Source of the DNA: Przewalskia tangutica
Lineage: Eukaryota > Streptophyta > Magnoliopsida > Solanales > Solanaceae
Assembly (NCBI GenBank): GCA_029844215.1
Contig: CM056728.1
Location: 6,908,001 to 6,972,000 of the forward strand
DNA length: 64,000 nt
Reading direction: 5' to 3'
In this document: positions 13,201-25,100 of the stretch, in pieces
How the letters are laid out: every line of letters begins with the position of its first letter
Numbering within the stretch: position 1 is the first letter of the stretch
Program-made: the position numbers and the translations under genes
The notes under the pieces: generated by a model
What the model was told of the DNA's origin: nothing
Seen by the model: only the letters and a program-made list of their open reading frames with translations
Databases searched by the model: none

Positions 13201-13905
13201 AACCAAAAGAGTGGCACAAATAGTTATCCCTGACAGAGTGTTGGTACAATAGCAACTACCATACTTCATTAAAGATGAACCCCTTTAAGGTACTATATGG
13301 TTATGATCCTCCTCAACTAACTTTTGAACTCATTGCCCAAACTAAAGTGGATACAGTGGATCAATTACTCATAGAAAGACAACTAGTGGCCAAGGTATTA
13401 AAAGAGAACCTAAAGAAAGCACATAACATGATGAAAGTTAATGCAGACAAAATGAGGACTGAAATCTAGGAGGGTGGCTGGGTGTTCTTAAAGCTACAAC
13501 CTTATAGACAGACATAAGTAGCCATCAGAAAGAGCCTCAAATTATCATCCAAATTATTTGGCTCTTACCATGTCATTCAGAGGATTGGGCCAGTAACATA
13601 CAAGTTGACATTACCTAAGACTGCAATGATACATTCAGTGTTTCATGTGTCCCAACTCAAGAAGAAGATATGAGATCATATAGTAGCTTCTGTTGACCCT
13701 CCCTTCTGTTCTGCAGATGGTCAAATGAGGACAGAACCAATAGCAATATTGGAGAGAAGGATGATCAAGAAAGGAAATAGAATTGTTACACTGTTGCTAG
13801 TACAATGAGCCAACTTATTACTTGAAGAAGCTACTTGGGAGGACTACCAATTCATAAAGTCACAATTTCGGAAATGGATAAATTTTGAAGGCACAAGCCT
13901 GTTTT
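10274..13905 (+). pseudogene. Gypsy A gag-pol remnant
   Basis: Pieces in several frames: a CCHC zinc knuckle at about 10340-10392 (CYRCKERYFPGYQC); a retroviral-type protease with an intact DSGSTHSF active site at about 10605; RT from about 11140 with LDYRRLN, followed past a frameshift by LFDDILVYN at about 11615; RNase H to DALSRK at about 12390; integrase at 12471-13223 with H..H..CEVCQRC, FMDFIEGLP and SDRDKVF; and a chromodomain-like end LVQ-stop-ANLLLEEATWED at 13797-13850. Stops and frameshifts occur between and within domains. The protease and the second integrase Asp are better preserved here than in gypsy C. Confidence 0.85.
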
Positions 13906-13919
13906 CAAGGAGGATGGAT

Positions 13920-14166
13920 TGTCACAAAGCTATATTGTGACCAAGTTTATATTATTATGTTAAGCATTTAAATATTTTTCGTTGGGACAATATGATTCAA
14001 TAGTCTAATTAATTGGACTTCAGTACCTAGTTCTTTTATTTCCAGAAAGGCCCATTTAAGGCTTTAAAGATGTAAGTCTCATTTGAGGAATATATCCAGA
14101 ATATATTTATAAATTCTCTCTTTCTCTTTCTCTCTCTCCCTTCCATGTCGACTCACCTTTGTAACA
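13920..14166 (+). repeat. 3' LTR of gypsy A
   Basis: TGTCACAAAGC...CTTTGTAACA, following a polypurine stretch. The ends match the gypsy C LTR (TGTCACAATATTG...GTTACA when read in sense), while the middle has diverged. A CT-rich run lies at about 14116-14145. The 5' LTR lies beyond the Athila-type insertion, off the left edge. Confidence 0.7.
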
Positions 14167-15193
14167 GACCTTCAAATGTTACATGGTGGTTAAGGTATTT
14201 TGTGTTATTAAGGAAATGATTGGTGGTTAAAGATGTTTATGGCGGTGTTGTACCAAAACCTAATAAATAGGAAATTTTAAGAAAATCAAATATGATAAAC
14301 TCTTCAGTGATAGTGTAATATATATATATATATATATATATATAATGATTTCATGAGCCTCAAACATAAATTATTTTATAAAAGCTCTCAAATCATAGGG
14401 AGATATCAAGATAACTAGTGACTATGAGAGTCAACTACAGAGTCACAGGAGAAAGTACACATGTGACATCCTCTCTATATAGTCGGCGGATTCTGAAACC
14501 ATCTTCTTCTTCTTATAATACCTTTTCTTGTATAAAAATGTTTTTTTGCACTTATAGTGGATTGAGTGAGGGTTATAGTGGTGTATGGTAGTGAAATGAC
14601 TATATATCGTATGTATGTCACGTGTATGTCTTGTGTATATCACAGGTATCAGTATTATACATGAGTGCGAAATATAACTCACAATAACATACAAGTGATA
14701 TATATAGTAAGCCACATATATCATTGTATATGTCAAGTATATGTCCTATGTATACAGTAATATACATACGACATACAATGATGTATAGTGACATATGTGT
14801 ACATGGATAGAAGTTGAGGATGAAATGAGAGAGAACTCTCACAAAGATGCAACAACATCGAAGAATGACAACACTTCACCGAAGAAGCATAGACAACAAA
14901 CAAAACTTTATTTTCGACGAACTCTAGTGAGCCGATAAAAACTATAATAAGCGGAGATTGAGATGGAGACGACATCGACAACAACTAAGAGTTTGTTATT
15001 GGAAAGAAAGAGGAGATCTCCAAATTCTCTAATTTTATGGAATTGATGAAAGGTTGTATATATTTTACAAAGATTTTATTGCTATATTTTAAAATCGAGG
15101 AGTATTGTGTTTTGCTGTAAATACAAGTTTTATTTCACGTATCATTATAAATCTTCCTTTATTTCACGTATCATTATAAATCTTCCTTTAGTA
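14167..15193. other. AT-rich spacer without a supported gene
   Basis: Contains a (TA)n run at about 14321-14343, many TATAC/GTATA-rich stretches at 14590-14800, and a perfect 31-bp tandem duplication near its right edge. Open frames here are short and unlike known proteins. Confidence 0.6.
15129..15190. repeat. 31-bp tandem duplication
   Basis: Two consecutive copies of a unit beginning TTTATTTCACGTATCATT and ending AAATCTTCC, immediately beside the Helitron-like terminus. Confidence 0.8.
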
Positions 15194-15226
15194 CTAGATG
15201 AGAATAGCTCGTGCATGCACGGGCCC
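15194..15226 (-). mobile_element. Helitron-like 3' terminus
   Basis: On the minus strand, GCCCGTGCATGCACGAGC can form a hairpin and is followed about 10 bases later by CTAG and then T. This fits the Helitron 3' end (subterminal hairpin, CTRR end, T in the target). The element body would extend to higher coordinates, but I could not find a 5' TC end. Placement rests on this short signature alone. Confidence 0.45.
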
Positions 15227-15572
15227 AATATTTATAGGTTGGAGTAGTTTTTTTTAAAACATATTATTTTTTGAATTGAATACTAACAACGAGAAATACA
15301 AATAATTATCAGTTGAATATATCAACTTTCTACAATGATCAAGAGTTGAATTGTTTGTGGATGTTATGTGATTATCAGATAACACATCATTTACATTCAT
15401 AATCGTAATGTTCAGACTATTACTAACAAAAGATGATACAACCATCATGTCGATGGCAAGCACCGTTGTTGTTGTGTGACAAAAAGTTGGTACATGTAGA
15501 GATGGATAGTTCCTATCAGTCTATCTTTTGTTAAAAATATTACGAAAAGTGAATAAAGGAAAATAATAGAGT

Positions 15573-16975
15573 GTGGACAATAATATGACAGAAAGTTTTA
15601 AAGCTTGGATATTGTCAGCTAGACACAAGATAATTGTGTCAATGCTAAAGGAGATTAGGATTAAGGTGATGAATAGGATACCAAAGATGAGAGCTTTTGC
15701 TGAAACTTGGGTAGATGGGATATCCCCAATGGCACTAAAAGTGTACAATGCTAATGTTGAGAGATCAATAGATTGTACACTACATTGGAATGGTGACTTT
15801 GGTTTTGAAATCAAAGAGGGTTTGGATACTCAGATTGTTCACTTGGCAAGCGAATATTATAGATGCAGGTCATGGCAACTAAAGGGTATTCCTTGTGTGC
15901 ATGCAATAGCAGTTATGCACTATAGGAGAATTGATGCATCTTAGGGCTCGTTTGGTACGTCGCACTGGACTGTACTAATTTCATTGGACTAGACTGGACT
16001 GTACTGGACTGTATTAATATATAATGGACGGTATTAGAGTATTAATATATAATGAATTGTATTTATTTTATTTTATTTTTAGTACAGTCCAGGGGAGACC
16101 CACCTGCTAGATGGGTCTCAAAAATGGCAGTTGGACCGTACTATTTCTAAAAATAGGCTGAAAACGCCCACCAAACGCTGTATTTTTTTTTTGTCCAGCT
16201 TAATACAGCGTACCAAACGTGCCCTAAGTGTATTGTGCATTGGTACAGAAAAGATACCGATTTACAGGCTTATTCCCACTTCATACAACCTGTTCCAAGC
16301 ATGAATATGGCCAGAAAATTCAAATTCAAAGATAGAGCCTCCTAAAGTCAAAACAAGAAAAGAGATAGGAGTGGTGAGAAGGCCTGAAAATTTGACAAAA
16401 AAGGGAATAGCCATGACATACTCTGGTTGAAAGTCCATCACACATAACATAAGAAGCTATCCTTCAAGGCCTAGAACCACAATAACAAGAGCAGCTCCAA
16501 AACCAGACCCTTCAAGGAGGAAGTACTCAAAGTCACCAGCAGCTAAAGGACAAGCAACATCAAGAACAACAAGAGCAACTGCTCCAGCAAATGCACCAAC
16601 ACCACCAACTGCTCCAGCAAATACACCAACACCACCAACACCACCAACTACTCCAGTAAATGCACCAACTGCTACAGGCCATTCTAGGAGAACATACACT
16701 AAGCCACCAGTCCCTTCAAGGCCTAAAGCACATACAAAGGTAACTCAAATACACTTTGATTTTTTATCATTAATTGGTCATTCTATTAACTTGTTATCTG
16801 TTAGGTTAATTCTTCCCAACAGTCCTCAACTGGAAGTACAAGAAAGAGTAGTGTCCTTGACACTCAAAAAACATCTACAAGTATCGGAGAGAGCAGGAGT
16901 AAGTACAAGAGGTCAAGAGTTGTTGGACAAGGTGTATTTGTGGCTGTGTGTGGATATAGAAGTGTTAATGTAAGT
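15573..16975 (+). pseudogene. MULE (Mutator-like) transposase C-terminal relic
   Basis: The first part (15573-15940) encodes the end of a MuDR-type transposase with a SWIM zinc finger, CRSWQLKGIPCVHAI. A MITE interrupts it at 15941-16227. The frame then resumes as HWYRKDTDLQAYSHFIQ at about 16240, continues through a Pro/Thr/Ala-rich tail (16540-16680, APANAPTPP-type repeats), and is followed by a plausible intron (16740-16822) and a last exon with KRSRVVGQGVF. The catalytic N-terminal part is missing. It ends abruptly against gypsy B pol near 16975. Mutator-like elements are DNA transposons moved by a DDE transposase; this copy is dead. Confidence 0.8.
15941..16227. mobile_element. MITE inside the MULE relic
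   Basis: About 287 bp with terminal inverted repeats TTAGGGCTCGTTTGGTACG and, reversed, TTAGGGCACGTTTGGTACG, differing by one base. The middle is AT-rich with repeated GGACTGTA blocks and no coding sequence. The outer TTA/TAA could be a 3-bp duplication, as in PIF/Harbinger, or part of the repeat, so I leave the superfamily open. Confidence 0.75.
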
Positions 16976-18840
16976 GTTATTGACTTGCTTAAAAGTGATG
17001 ATTTTTGTTGGCAAGAGAATGCTACTATAGCTTTTGAACAACTCAAGGAAGCCCTCACAACACCACCAATGCTAGCCTTACCGGATAGTTCCATGCAATT
17101 AATTGTAGAGATTGATGCATGTGATTTTGCCTTTGGGGCAGTGCTCTTGCAACAAGCGCATTCCATAGCTTACACCAGTAAGGGTCTGTCTCCAAAACAC
17201 CAACCTCTCTCTATGTGTATGACAAGGAATTGTTGGCTCTAGACTAACTATTAACAAGTGGTCCCTATATCTCAAGGGTAGATAGTTTCTAATTAAAACA
17301 TACCAAAAAGCCTTGAAATATATGTTGGATCAAAAACTACATACTGGCTCTTAGTTAAAGAGGATAGCTAAAATCATGCAATATGATTTCACCATAAAAT
17401 ATAAGAAGAGAAAAAAGAACACTACATCTGATGCTCTATCTAGATTGTCAACAAAGGAATTATATGCTCTCTTGGTTAGTAATGTTGGTGAGTCTACGTT
17501 TCTCAGAGTACTAAGGAGCTGAGAGGGTGATCAAGAGGTGCAAAACTTGATCAAGTTGGTTAATAACAATAATGGGGACTACACGGGGTTTTCATTTGTC
17601 AACAATCAACTGAGAAAAAATGGAAGTTTGGTTGTAGGAGAGGATGAATAACTCAAGAAAGAGATCATACAGACTGGCATGATCAACCAATAGTAGGTCA
17701 CTCTGGGATCAATAGAACTTACAAGAGGATTGCTTCACTTTTCTACTGAAAGGCTATGAAGGATGATATAGCTAAACATGTTAACAGATGACACTTGCCA
17801 GAAAAGTAAGTATGACCCCTCTGCTTACCCAGGTTTACAATAACCCCTGATTATTTAGCATAAATTTTGTTGAAGGACTGCCTAAGTCTAAAGGAAAATA
17901 TGTTATTTGGGTGGTAGTTGACATACTCACTAAGTATGCTCATTTTATTGGTGTCCCTCGCCCTTACTCAGCCATGGACATTGCTAAATTATTCTTGGAT
18001 AATATTTATAAGCATCATGGAATGCCTGAAAGCATTATAAGTGACAGATATTCAATGTTCTTGAGCAAGGTTTGGCAAGAACTATTCTCTGCTCATGGGG
18101 TCACTCTTAGCACCTCAACTGTCTACCATCCACAATCAGATGACTAGACAATAGTTTTGAATTGGTGTTTAGAGACATTTTTGAGGTGTTATTGCTCTGA
18201 TGATCCTACTGATTGGTTCATCTACTTGCCCTTACCATCATATGAGACACTGTATGTTTGCCCTATGTTTCTGATGATGTTATGGATGTGCAGGTAGATA
18301 TGAGCATGGTCATGAGGGAGCTCAACCTGCAACTATTGAAGTTCCACCTTCGAGAGCTCAACAGAGAATGTCAGCTTATGCTAATAGCCATAGAAGTGAT
18401 AGAAACTTTCAAGTAGGTGATTGGGTATACTTGAAGATTCAGCCCTATAGACAACATAACCTACACAACTCTCAATTCTCTAAACTAGCAGCCAAGTACT
18501 ATGGTCCATACCAAATCTTACAAAAGATCAGTCTTGTAGCCTATACGTTAGCCCTTCCTGCTAAAGTTTCTAGACACCCTACATTCCACGCATCACTACT
18601 CAAACCTTGCTATCAAGTTCCAGAAAACATTAACCATCCACCCATCCTAGATCTTAGTAACCCTTATTGCCCATCCATTAAAACAATCGTAGAGAGACAA
18701 ATGATAAAGAAAGGGAATCGAGCTGTATCTCAGGTGTTGATGCAATGGAATCAGATGCCTCCTGATCATCTCACTTGGGAAGACTTCCACGCACTCAAGC
18801 TTCGATTTCTAGACTTCTTCAGGAAGATCTTTTAAGGGGT
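16976..18840 (+). pseudogene. Gypsy B: decayed Ty3/gypsy pol fragment
   Basis: RNase H begins at about 16976 (LLKSDDFCWQENATIAFEQL, then VEIDACDFAFGAVL). Integrase core pieces follow at 17880-18147 (VVVDILTKYAHF, IISDRYSMFLSKVW, STVYHPQSDD). The post-integrase and chromodomain-like region is at 18368-18835 (VGDWVYLKIQPY, VLMQWNQMPPDHLTWEDF). There is no RT upstream and no clear LTR pair, and stops and frameshifts separate the blocks. It differs enough from gypsy A and C to be a separate family. Its end lies about 290 bases upstream of the helicase start codon. Confidence 0.8.
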
Positions 18841-19124
18841 AAGAAATGTTGCGTATGCATCAGGCTTGCAGAGAATTAATTAAATAAAGTTCGGGGAATT
18901 GTCAATTGAGTCCCCTAGAGTTATATTTGTATTTTCCTCCTTTTGTTAAATCATCAATCAAAATATATCTTTTAGTTATAGACTAGTTATACTATCATTA
19001 ACGAGAGGGTATATTTGACCTTTTAAACTTTGAAAACTTTTGAATATGGGAGGGAAATAAGAGCACAACACAGTCAAGAAAAACCTTTCAAGGTTCACAC
19101 ACACACACACCTAGAGGTAGAAAC
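18841..19124 (+). promoter_or_regulatory. Upstream region of the helicase gene
   Basis: Only about 285 bases lie between gypsy B pol and the helicase ATG. After the pol stop the sequence is AAGGGGTAAGAAATGTTGCG, which could be a polypurine tract followed by an LTR starting TGTTGCG, but no second LTR is available to confirm it. A (CA)n run sits at 19098-19110. I see no certain TATA box. Confidence 0.4.
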
Positions 19125-22100
19125 ATGGATGGAGAGGTAAACAAGAAGAAGGAGAATGTGGTGGTTAGTGATGGCGGATTAACAGCGGAACAGAAAGCTC
19201 GAATCTCTTCAAAGTTCAGAGCTGCAAAGGCACTTCTTGCTCGCAAAAGGCCACTCCATGATTTCTCCAACATCTCCCTTGATAAGTACGCTTTTCTTTA
19301 TTTAAATTTCAAAGTGATTTGTGTGTTTGTATAATTTGGCTACCTATAAAATAGACGCATTAGCTATATTTATTTGTTAGGGTTCAATCAGAAAGGGGAA
19401 TTTTCTTATTTCAACTAATGATTCTAACAAAATTTGGGGATTCACATCTAATTTGGGGAATCTGAAGTGAAGTCACACTACATTTGAAGTTCCTTAAGGA
19501 GCCACGAAGAAGCCTCTTGAGAAACTGTCCATTCTCTCATATTTGCTATTTCATATTCGCTTTTATAGGTTATCTTCCTGCAGGCTAAGCATGTATTACC
19601 TCTTTCAAGTTGATGATGTGGAATTGAAAACTTTGGAGCATTACCTATATCCAACTTTGTGTGATAACCATGTATCTCTTTCTTCTAGGCTAGGATCACT
19701 ATTTACACTAACCAAAATGTTGCATAGAGTTCACGTCAATTGGATAAAAGTTCGCCCTCCCTAGTAATTTGCCTGTCGACAAGATTCCACTCATAAGTCC
19801 GTTCAGGTCGTGATCTAAGTCCCATTTTCCATCGAGAGGTTATGATATGATAAAGAGTCTTATTCTTCCCCTTAGTTATGAAATCATTTAATAGCTCCTT
19901 GATTACTCAATTTCAATGCACTGATTTCTTCTAATGAATTTTGTGGTAGATATATTGACCTTGGGATAAAAAAAGGTACCAACAGTTTAATTTGATCTGG
20001 AAATTGTGTTCTTTTCTTGTATGCTTATTTATTGTTCATTACATGCTTCAAGAGTAAGTTTGGTGTTTATCACAATCTCTCTTCTTTGTTTAATGTTTTG
20101 ATGTATGTGGTATTCTTGATAATTCTAGTCCTAGAGTTGGGAAGGCTCAGAGGACTGAATCCTCGGACCGGATTGATGGGAATAAAAGGTTTCCTCTTTC
20201 TGAGATTCCGATGAACACTCCGTCGCCCTTCTCGGAGAAGGGTTCCAACAAAATCCTCAGTGGTCTTACCAGTGTTAAGGGCTCACAAGTTAGTGAACTT
20301 GATAGCAGCATCAATAGAAGGACTAAGTGTGAGACACAATTTCAAACAGTTGAAACTTTCACGCTGTCTAGCAACAAATCAGTTGAAGCTAAACTAAGTG
20401 AAAGCAGCGAAAGTGGTCAAGTGGAAATCATTGTTGGGTTAGATGTATATAAAACTCCAGTGAGGCAACCTGGATTTACTGGCTTGGGTGAGTCATCTTT
20501 TTCATCAACTATGCTAGATGATGATTTTGATGAACAAATTTTGGACGAAATAGATGCTTTATGTGAGCAAAACTCAAAAGGAAAGCCTGAAATGAAGAGG
20601 CTCAACAGCGTTCCAATTGAAAATCATTACATAAACAACTTGGACAAGGAGGATAACTCAAATCCCATTGTTTCTAGTGATAGTTCAGGACATGAATGCA
20701 TTTTGATATCAAGGGGCAATCAAGAAAGTGAAGCAGAAAGATCAAAGAGCGATAATTCAAATCTTGTCAGTTCAGATGAAACTTTTAAACTTGAATGCAT
20801 TCTGAATTCAACTGGTAATCAAGAATGTGAAGTAGAGGAGCCAAAAAGTTCCAAGGCGACAGGTACTTGGAGCAAGCTGGAGGCAACAGATATGAGGAAC
20901 ATGCCTGAGGATTATATAAAGTATGTAGAGTCGCTGAATGACAGACAACAGGAGGCAGCTTGTAGTGACATTTCAATCCCATTAATCATTGTTGCTGGAC
21001 CAGGAAGTGGCAAGGTCTTTACTTTCTCATTGTCTAAAAATGAAATTTGTATGTCTTCATCAATAGTTGTTTGATTTCTTCTATTTGCATGTCAGACATC
21101 TACGATGGTTGGGCGAGTCCTGATGCTACTGCACAAGGTAGTGCGATGACTATAAGTGCTATTATATCGTTATACTTTTGTCAATTCCATGTCTGGAAAG
21201 TGAAGGATCTAGTCAAGTATCTAATTCTGAGTTTTCTTCCTCTCTCCCCCTTTGCTTGTTGGTATAGGGTATTGGTCCATCAAACATTCTTGCTATGACT
21301 TTTACGACAGCAGCAGCTTCTGAAATGAGGGAGAGAATCGGAAGAGTTGCAGGGAAGACAGCAGCAAAAGAGATATCGATCAGCACGTTTCACTCGTTTT
21401 CTTTGCAACTTTGCCGCATGCATGCTGAGAAGTACGTATATCTTGACTTAGTTCCTAAATATTTAAGCAGTTGAACACTGAAAGCAGTAATCTTTTACTT
21501 TCTATGTCTTTTTATGTTGAAAAAATGAGTCTCGTGTAGCTTAAATACCTTCAGTTTACATGTATTTTTATGTTTGCTTGTTCAGGGGGCAAACATTTAT
21601 GAAAAGATGGTAGAAGAGAAAATCTAACTGAAAATTCCACACTTGAATTTTCTGAAACATAATGATTGCCACTGTTTTAGACTTACTGTTAATTGATTTC
21701 GTAATGTCCTAATAAACAGGAAAGTACAGGGTAATGTAGGCTATTACTGTTGTTGAGTTAGTTTATCCTATGCTAAGATCAAGTTATTGCTAGTGAATTC
21801 CGTAATCCATGTTTCTGTACTGAAATTATAGACTTGTGCAGAGCTATGACTTTGGTCCTGTGGTAAGCTGTGCCTCGTTCTTTTGTAATAGCAAATCTAA
21901 CCTGGTATACTGTAGTGGCAACTCAATTGAATAGTATATTAATGACAGTGGGTCAAATCATTTTAGCCATGCTTCTTTTTGGACAATTCATTAGACTTTC
22001 AAGTTGTTCCAATTGGCATCAGAATCTAGTTTTCCATAGTTCTGTGCATTACCCAATATCTTCACACGATCCTCGTCATGTTATTTTCTGAAGCAAAATG

Positions 22101-25100
22101 TTGGTTTGCCAAATACCATGCTTACATTGCTAAATACTGCCATTTATTACGCTTAGAGTGCAATGCTATTATGGTAGAAAGGTTTAGTTGAGGTTGATGG
22201 CCACGTTGCGCTTTTCGTTATGAAATTAGCATTTGTCTTTATTGTTAGAAGAGATGTTCTTAAAGGTGTTTCGAGGAGCGCATGCAATGCAAAGAGAAAG
22301 TGCGCTGATGCATCCAGGGAAAAGCTTCAGTCCCAAAAAGGTGTGTGCTTTTGTGGATGAGGCGTCCACCTTAGGCGTTTTAAGGCACACATTCAACTCA
22401 CTTGTGTTTAAGGAGTATGCTTTATTGGAAGTCTGCTTTCCTTGAGGTTTCTCTTAGGAGGAGAGGAGAAGAATTGGAGTTATACTTACACTTATTTTTA
22501 ATATTTCGTGACAAAAACATTGATATCTAGTATTATCCTTCTTCATTGTGATGGAAAACCGGTGGTTGGAAAGATCAGTACCAATAACAATAATGAACAG
22601 AAGCCCCATGTGGTGGCTGAAGGGGGACTGGAGAGAGGCAGGGAGAGTGTGTGAAAAGATTTTAGGTTCAGGATCTCTTGTATTGTTGGGGATGTTAGTA
22701 GGCTAACTGCTATAAATGGCCAAATAGAGATATATGCTTAAATCAGACTGTACTTCTGCTATTTGTATTGGAAGATTAGGATCCAAATCAATTATTAATG
22801 ATATGACCTTTTTTAAGTCTCAATTGTTTTCCATATCACCTGAAATATTAGTTCTCTCTCTTAATAGGTATAATAATTTATTATTTAGAAATTAAAAAAA
22901 ATGAAGTTTAACAACTTACACCTTTTGCTCAAGGTGTATGCTTCGCCTACACCTTAGCCTTTTAACACATTGGTGGAAAGTTCTCTCTCTCTTTCTCTCC
23001 TCCACAACTAATGCATTTTATCTGATATCTCCTTCACCTCCATACCTATCTGTCACATAGAAGTTCATTGCAATGTATCAGTTTCTCATGCTGATCTATT
23101 GTCTAAATAGACACATGTTAATTCATTAATAGGTTAGGCCGAACACCTGAATTTCTCATATATGGACATGGGCAGCAGAGAAGAGCTGTCATTGAAGCAG
23201 GTCGCTTACTGGACGATAAAAAAAAGGGACCTAGTGATGAGCTTTGCCAGCTTAATGACATGACTTCTCCTCAACATTTTAAGGAGAAATCAAAGAAATG
23301 GCTAAAGTTTGTAACTCAAGTAAGTAGTTTTTGGGTTAAAGATACTGTTCCAATTATGTTCGATCACAAAATCTTGCTGTCTTTTAAGTTTATATTTAGT
23401 CAACTTCATATAATATGATGGTCACAAGTTTGACTAGTTTTATCTGAAGTATCAATCGAACAATCTTTTTATACTTCACATATTTGCCGGGTATATGAAG
23501 GATGACATTTCTTTCCATTAGGGACTGCAGTGTCTGCTGACTCTGCTCCATGGGAGTGACAATATTTGGATATGCTGATCTGGAAAAGATCAAGTTTCTG
23601 TCTATCGCATATAAGTGGACTATTTGAATATGTATAAACCAAATTAACACCATATTTGTCTTCATCTTCTTGGCATATTAATAAATAACTATTACGTGTC
23701 AAAACTGATAACATTCTCATCTGTACCGTTTTTCCATTCATATCAAATAGGAGTGTTGTTGCATGCTTAATGGTTGTTATACTTGCACTTACATCACTTT
23801 CACTGAAATACAGGCTAAGTCTGCAGGAAGGACGCCCGAAGACTATTACAAAACTGGAAATGAAACTGGAGTAAGCCGATAATCAGGTTTTTTTGGTATT
23901 TTGTCATTCATATTTCCTTATTCTGATCTTGGAATATTGATCAGGCTGCAGTTCTGCAAAGCTACAACGATATATTAAAATCATGCAATGCTTTGGATTA
24001 CCATGACTTGATCAGTTGTTCTGTCAAGCTCTTGACTGATTTTCCAGAAGGTTGACTTAAGTGTTTCATAATAGACTGTGACCTAATGCATTGTGATGTC
24101 CCAGTTTTCTGAATCTATTTGATTTTCGTTTTCTTCAAATAAAGTTTTTGAAGAGTGCCAGGAATTATGGAAAGCAATGGTGATTGATGAGTTTCAAGAC
24201 ACAAGTGCCGTGCAATATGGACTTTTACGTATCCTTGCATCTCATAAACGCATAACTATTGTTGGTGATGAAGATCAGGTGAAACTAGTCTTTTCTTACT
24301 TTATCCAGTGAAACATTTTCTTCTCGTCTTGCTGTGACAAGTTCTTTACTTCCTTATCATTTCAAGTACCTTGTTGCTCAAAGTTTTGAACATCATTCTA
24401 CAGTCCATTTTTGGTTTTAGTGGTGCTGATGCCTTTGGATTTGGTTCATTTCGGAAAGATTTTCCTTTGCACAAAGAGGTTTGACAAACTTTTTGTTATA
24501 GCTTTGTCTTTTAGTCCTTGTTTATATGAACTTTGGATACAGTTCTGATAGTCTCCTTGGGATGTATATCAATCTCTATTCAGGTCAGACTTAGTAAAAA
24601 TTACCGGTCCACACGTTGCATTGTTGAAGCTGCATCATTTCTTATACAAAATAATTCGAAAAGGTGCCAATCAAAACGTGTTCTTACTGATAATTCTGTT
24701 GGGTCTAAGGTAAATGATTCAGCGTTCTTATAAAGACAAACATCCTCGATAGGAGTACCTTTTAACATATGATACTTTGTAGATAACTATCAAAGAATGC
24801 TGCAATGAGGATGCACAATGTTCGTTTGTTGTTGATAAATTATTAGAAATTACTTCTGATGGCACAACTGGAAAGTCCTCTTTCGGCGACATAGCAGTTC
24901 TATTCCGGAGGCAGGTCAAGCTTTACCATCTGAAAAAGCAAACTTGTTTAAATTTTTTTTTGGTTTTTGGCTGAATATTCTGCCCCTGTGGATTTGTGTT
25001 ATACAACAGGTGTCAGGAAAAATCTTTCAAGCGGCATTTCGTAATAGAAAAATCCCATTCAATGTTCATGGTGTGGCCTTCTATAGGAAAAAGGTATCTC

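Larger units (their letters stand above)
10094..14166 (+). mobile_element. Gypsy A: degenerate chromovirus-type Ty3/gypsy element, 5' part cut off by the Athila-type insertion
   Basis: Starts in mid-gag (AKLYEESF codons) directly after the Athila-type LTR. Zinc knuckle, protease, RT, RNase H, integrase and a C-terminal chromodomain-like segment follow in order, then a polypurine stretch (GGAGGATGGA) and a 247-bp 3' LTR. It is closely related to gypsy C at 29709-35460, which is in the opposite orientation. Many stops and frameshifts make it the older copy. Confidence 0.85.

Noticed and set aside
14321..14343. (TA)n run as a regulatory site
   Set aside because: Ordinary microsatellite. A similar run at about 41228 has no gene beside it.
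16457..16699. Minus-strand Gly/Val/Ala-rich open frame
   Set aside because: It is the reverse shadow of the MULE Pro/Thr/Ala-rich tail, whose plus frame connects to transposase sequence on both sides.
20785..20982. Minus-strand frame inside helicase exon 2
   Set aside because: Shadow of the coding strand, with no similarity to any family I recognise.
22240..22975. Candidate mobile element in helicase intron 4
   Set aside because: GC-rich patches look repeat-like but lack definable ends.
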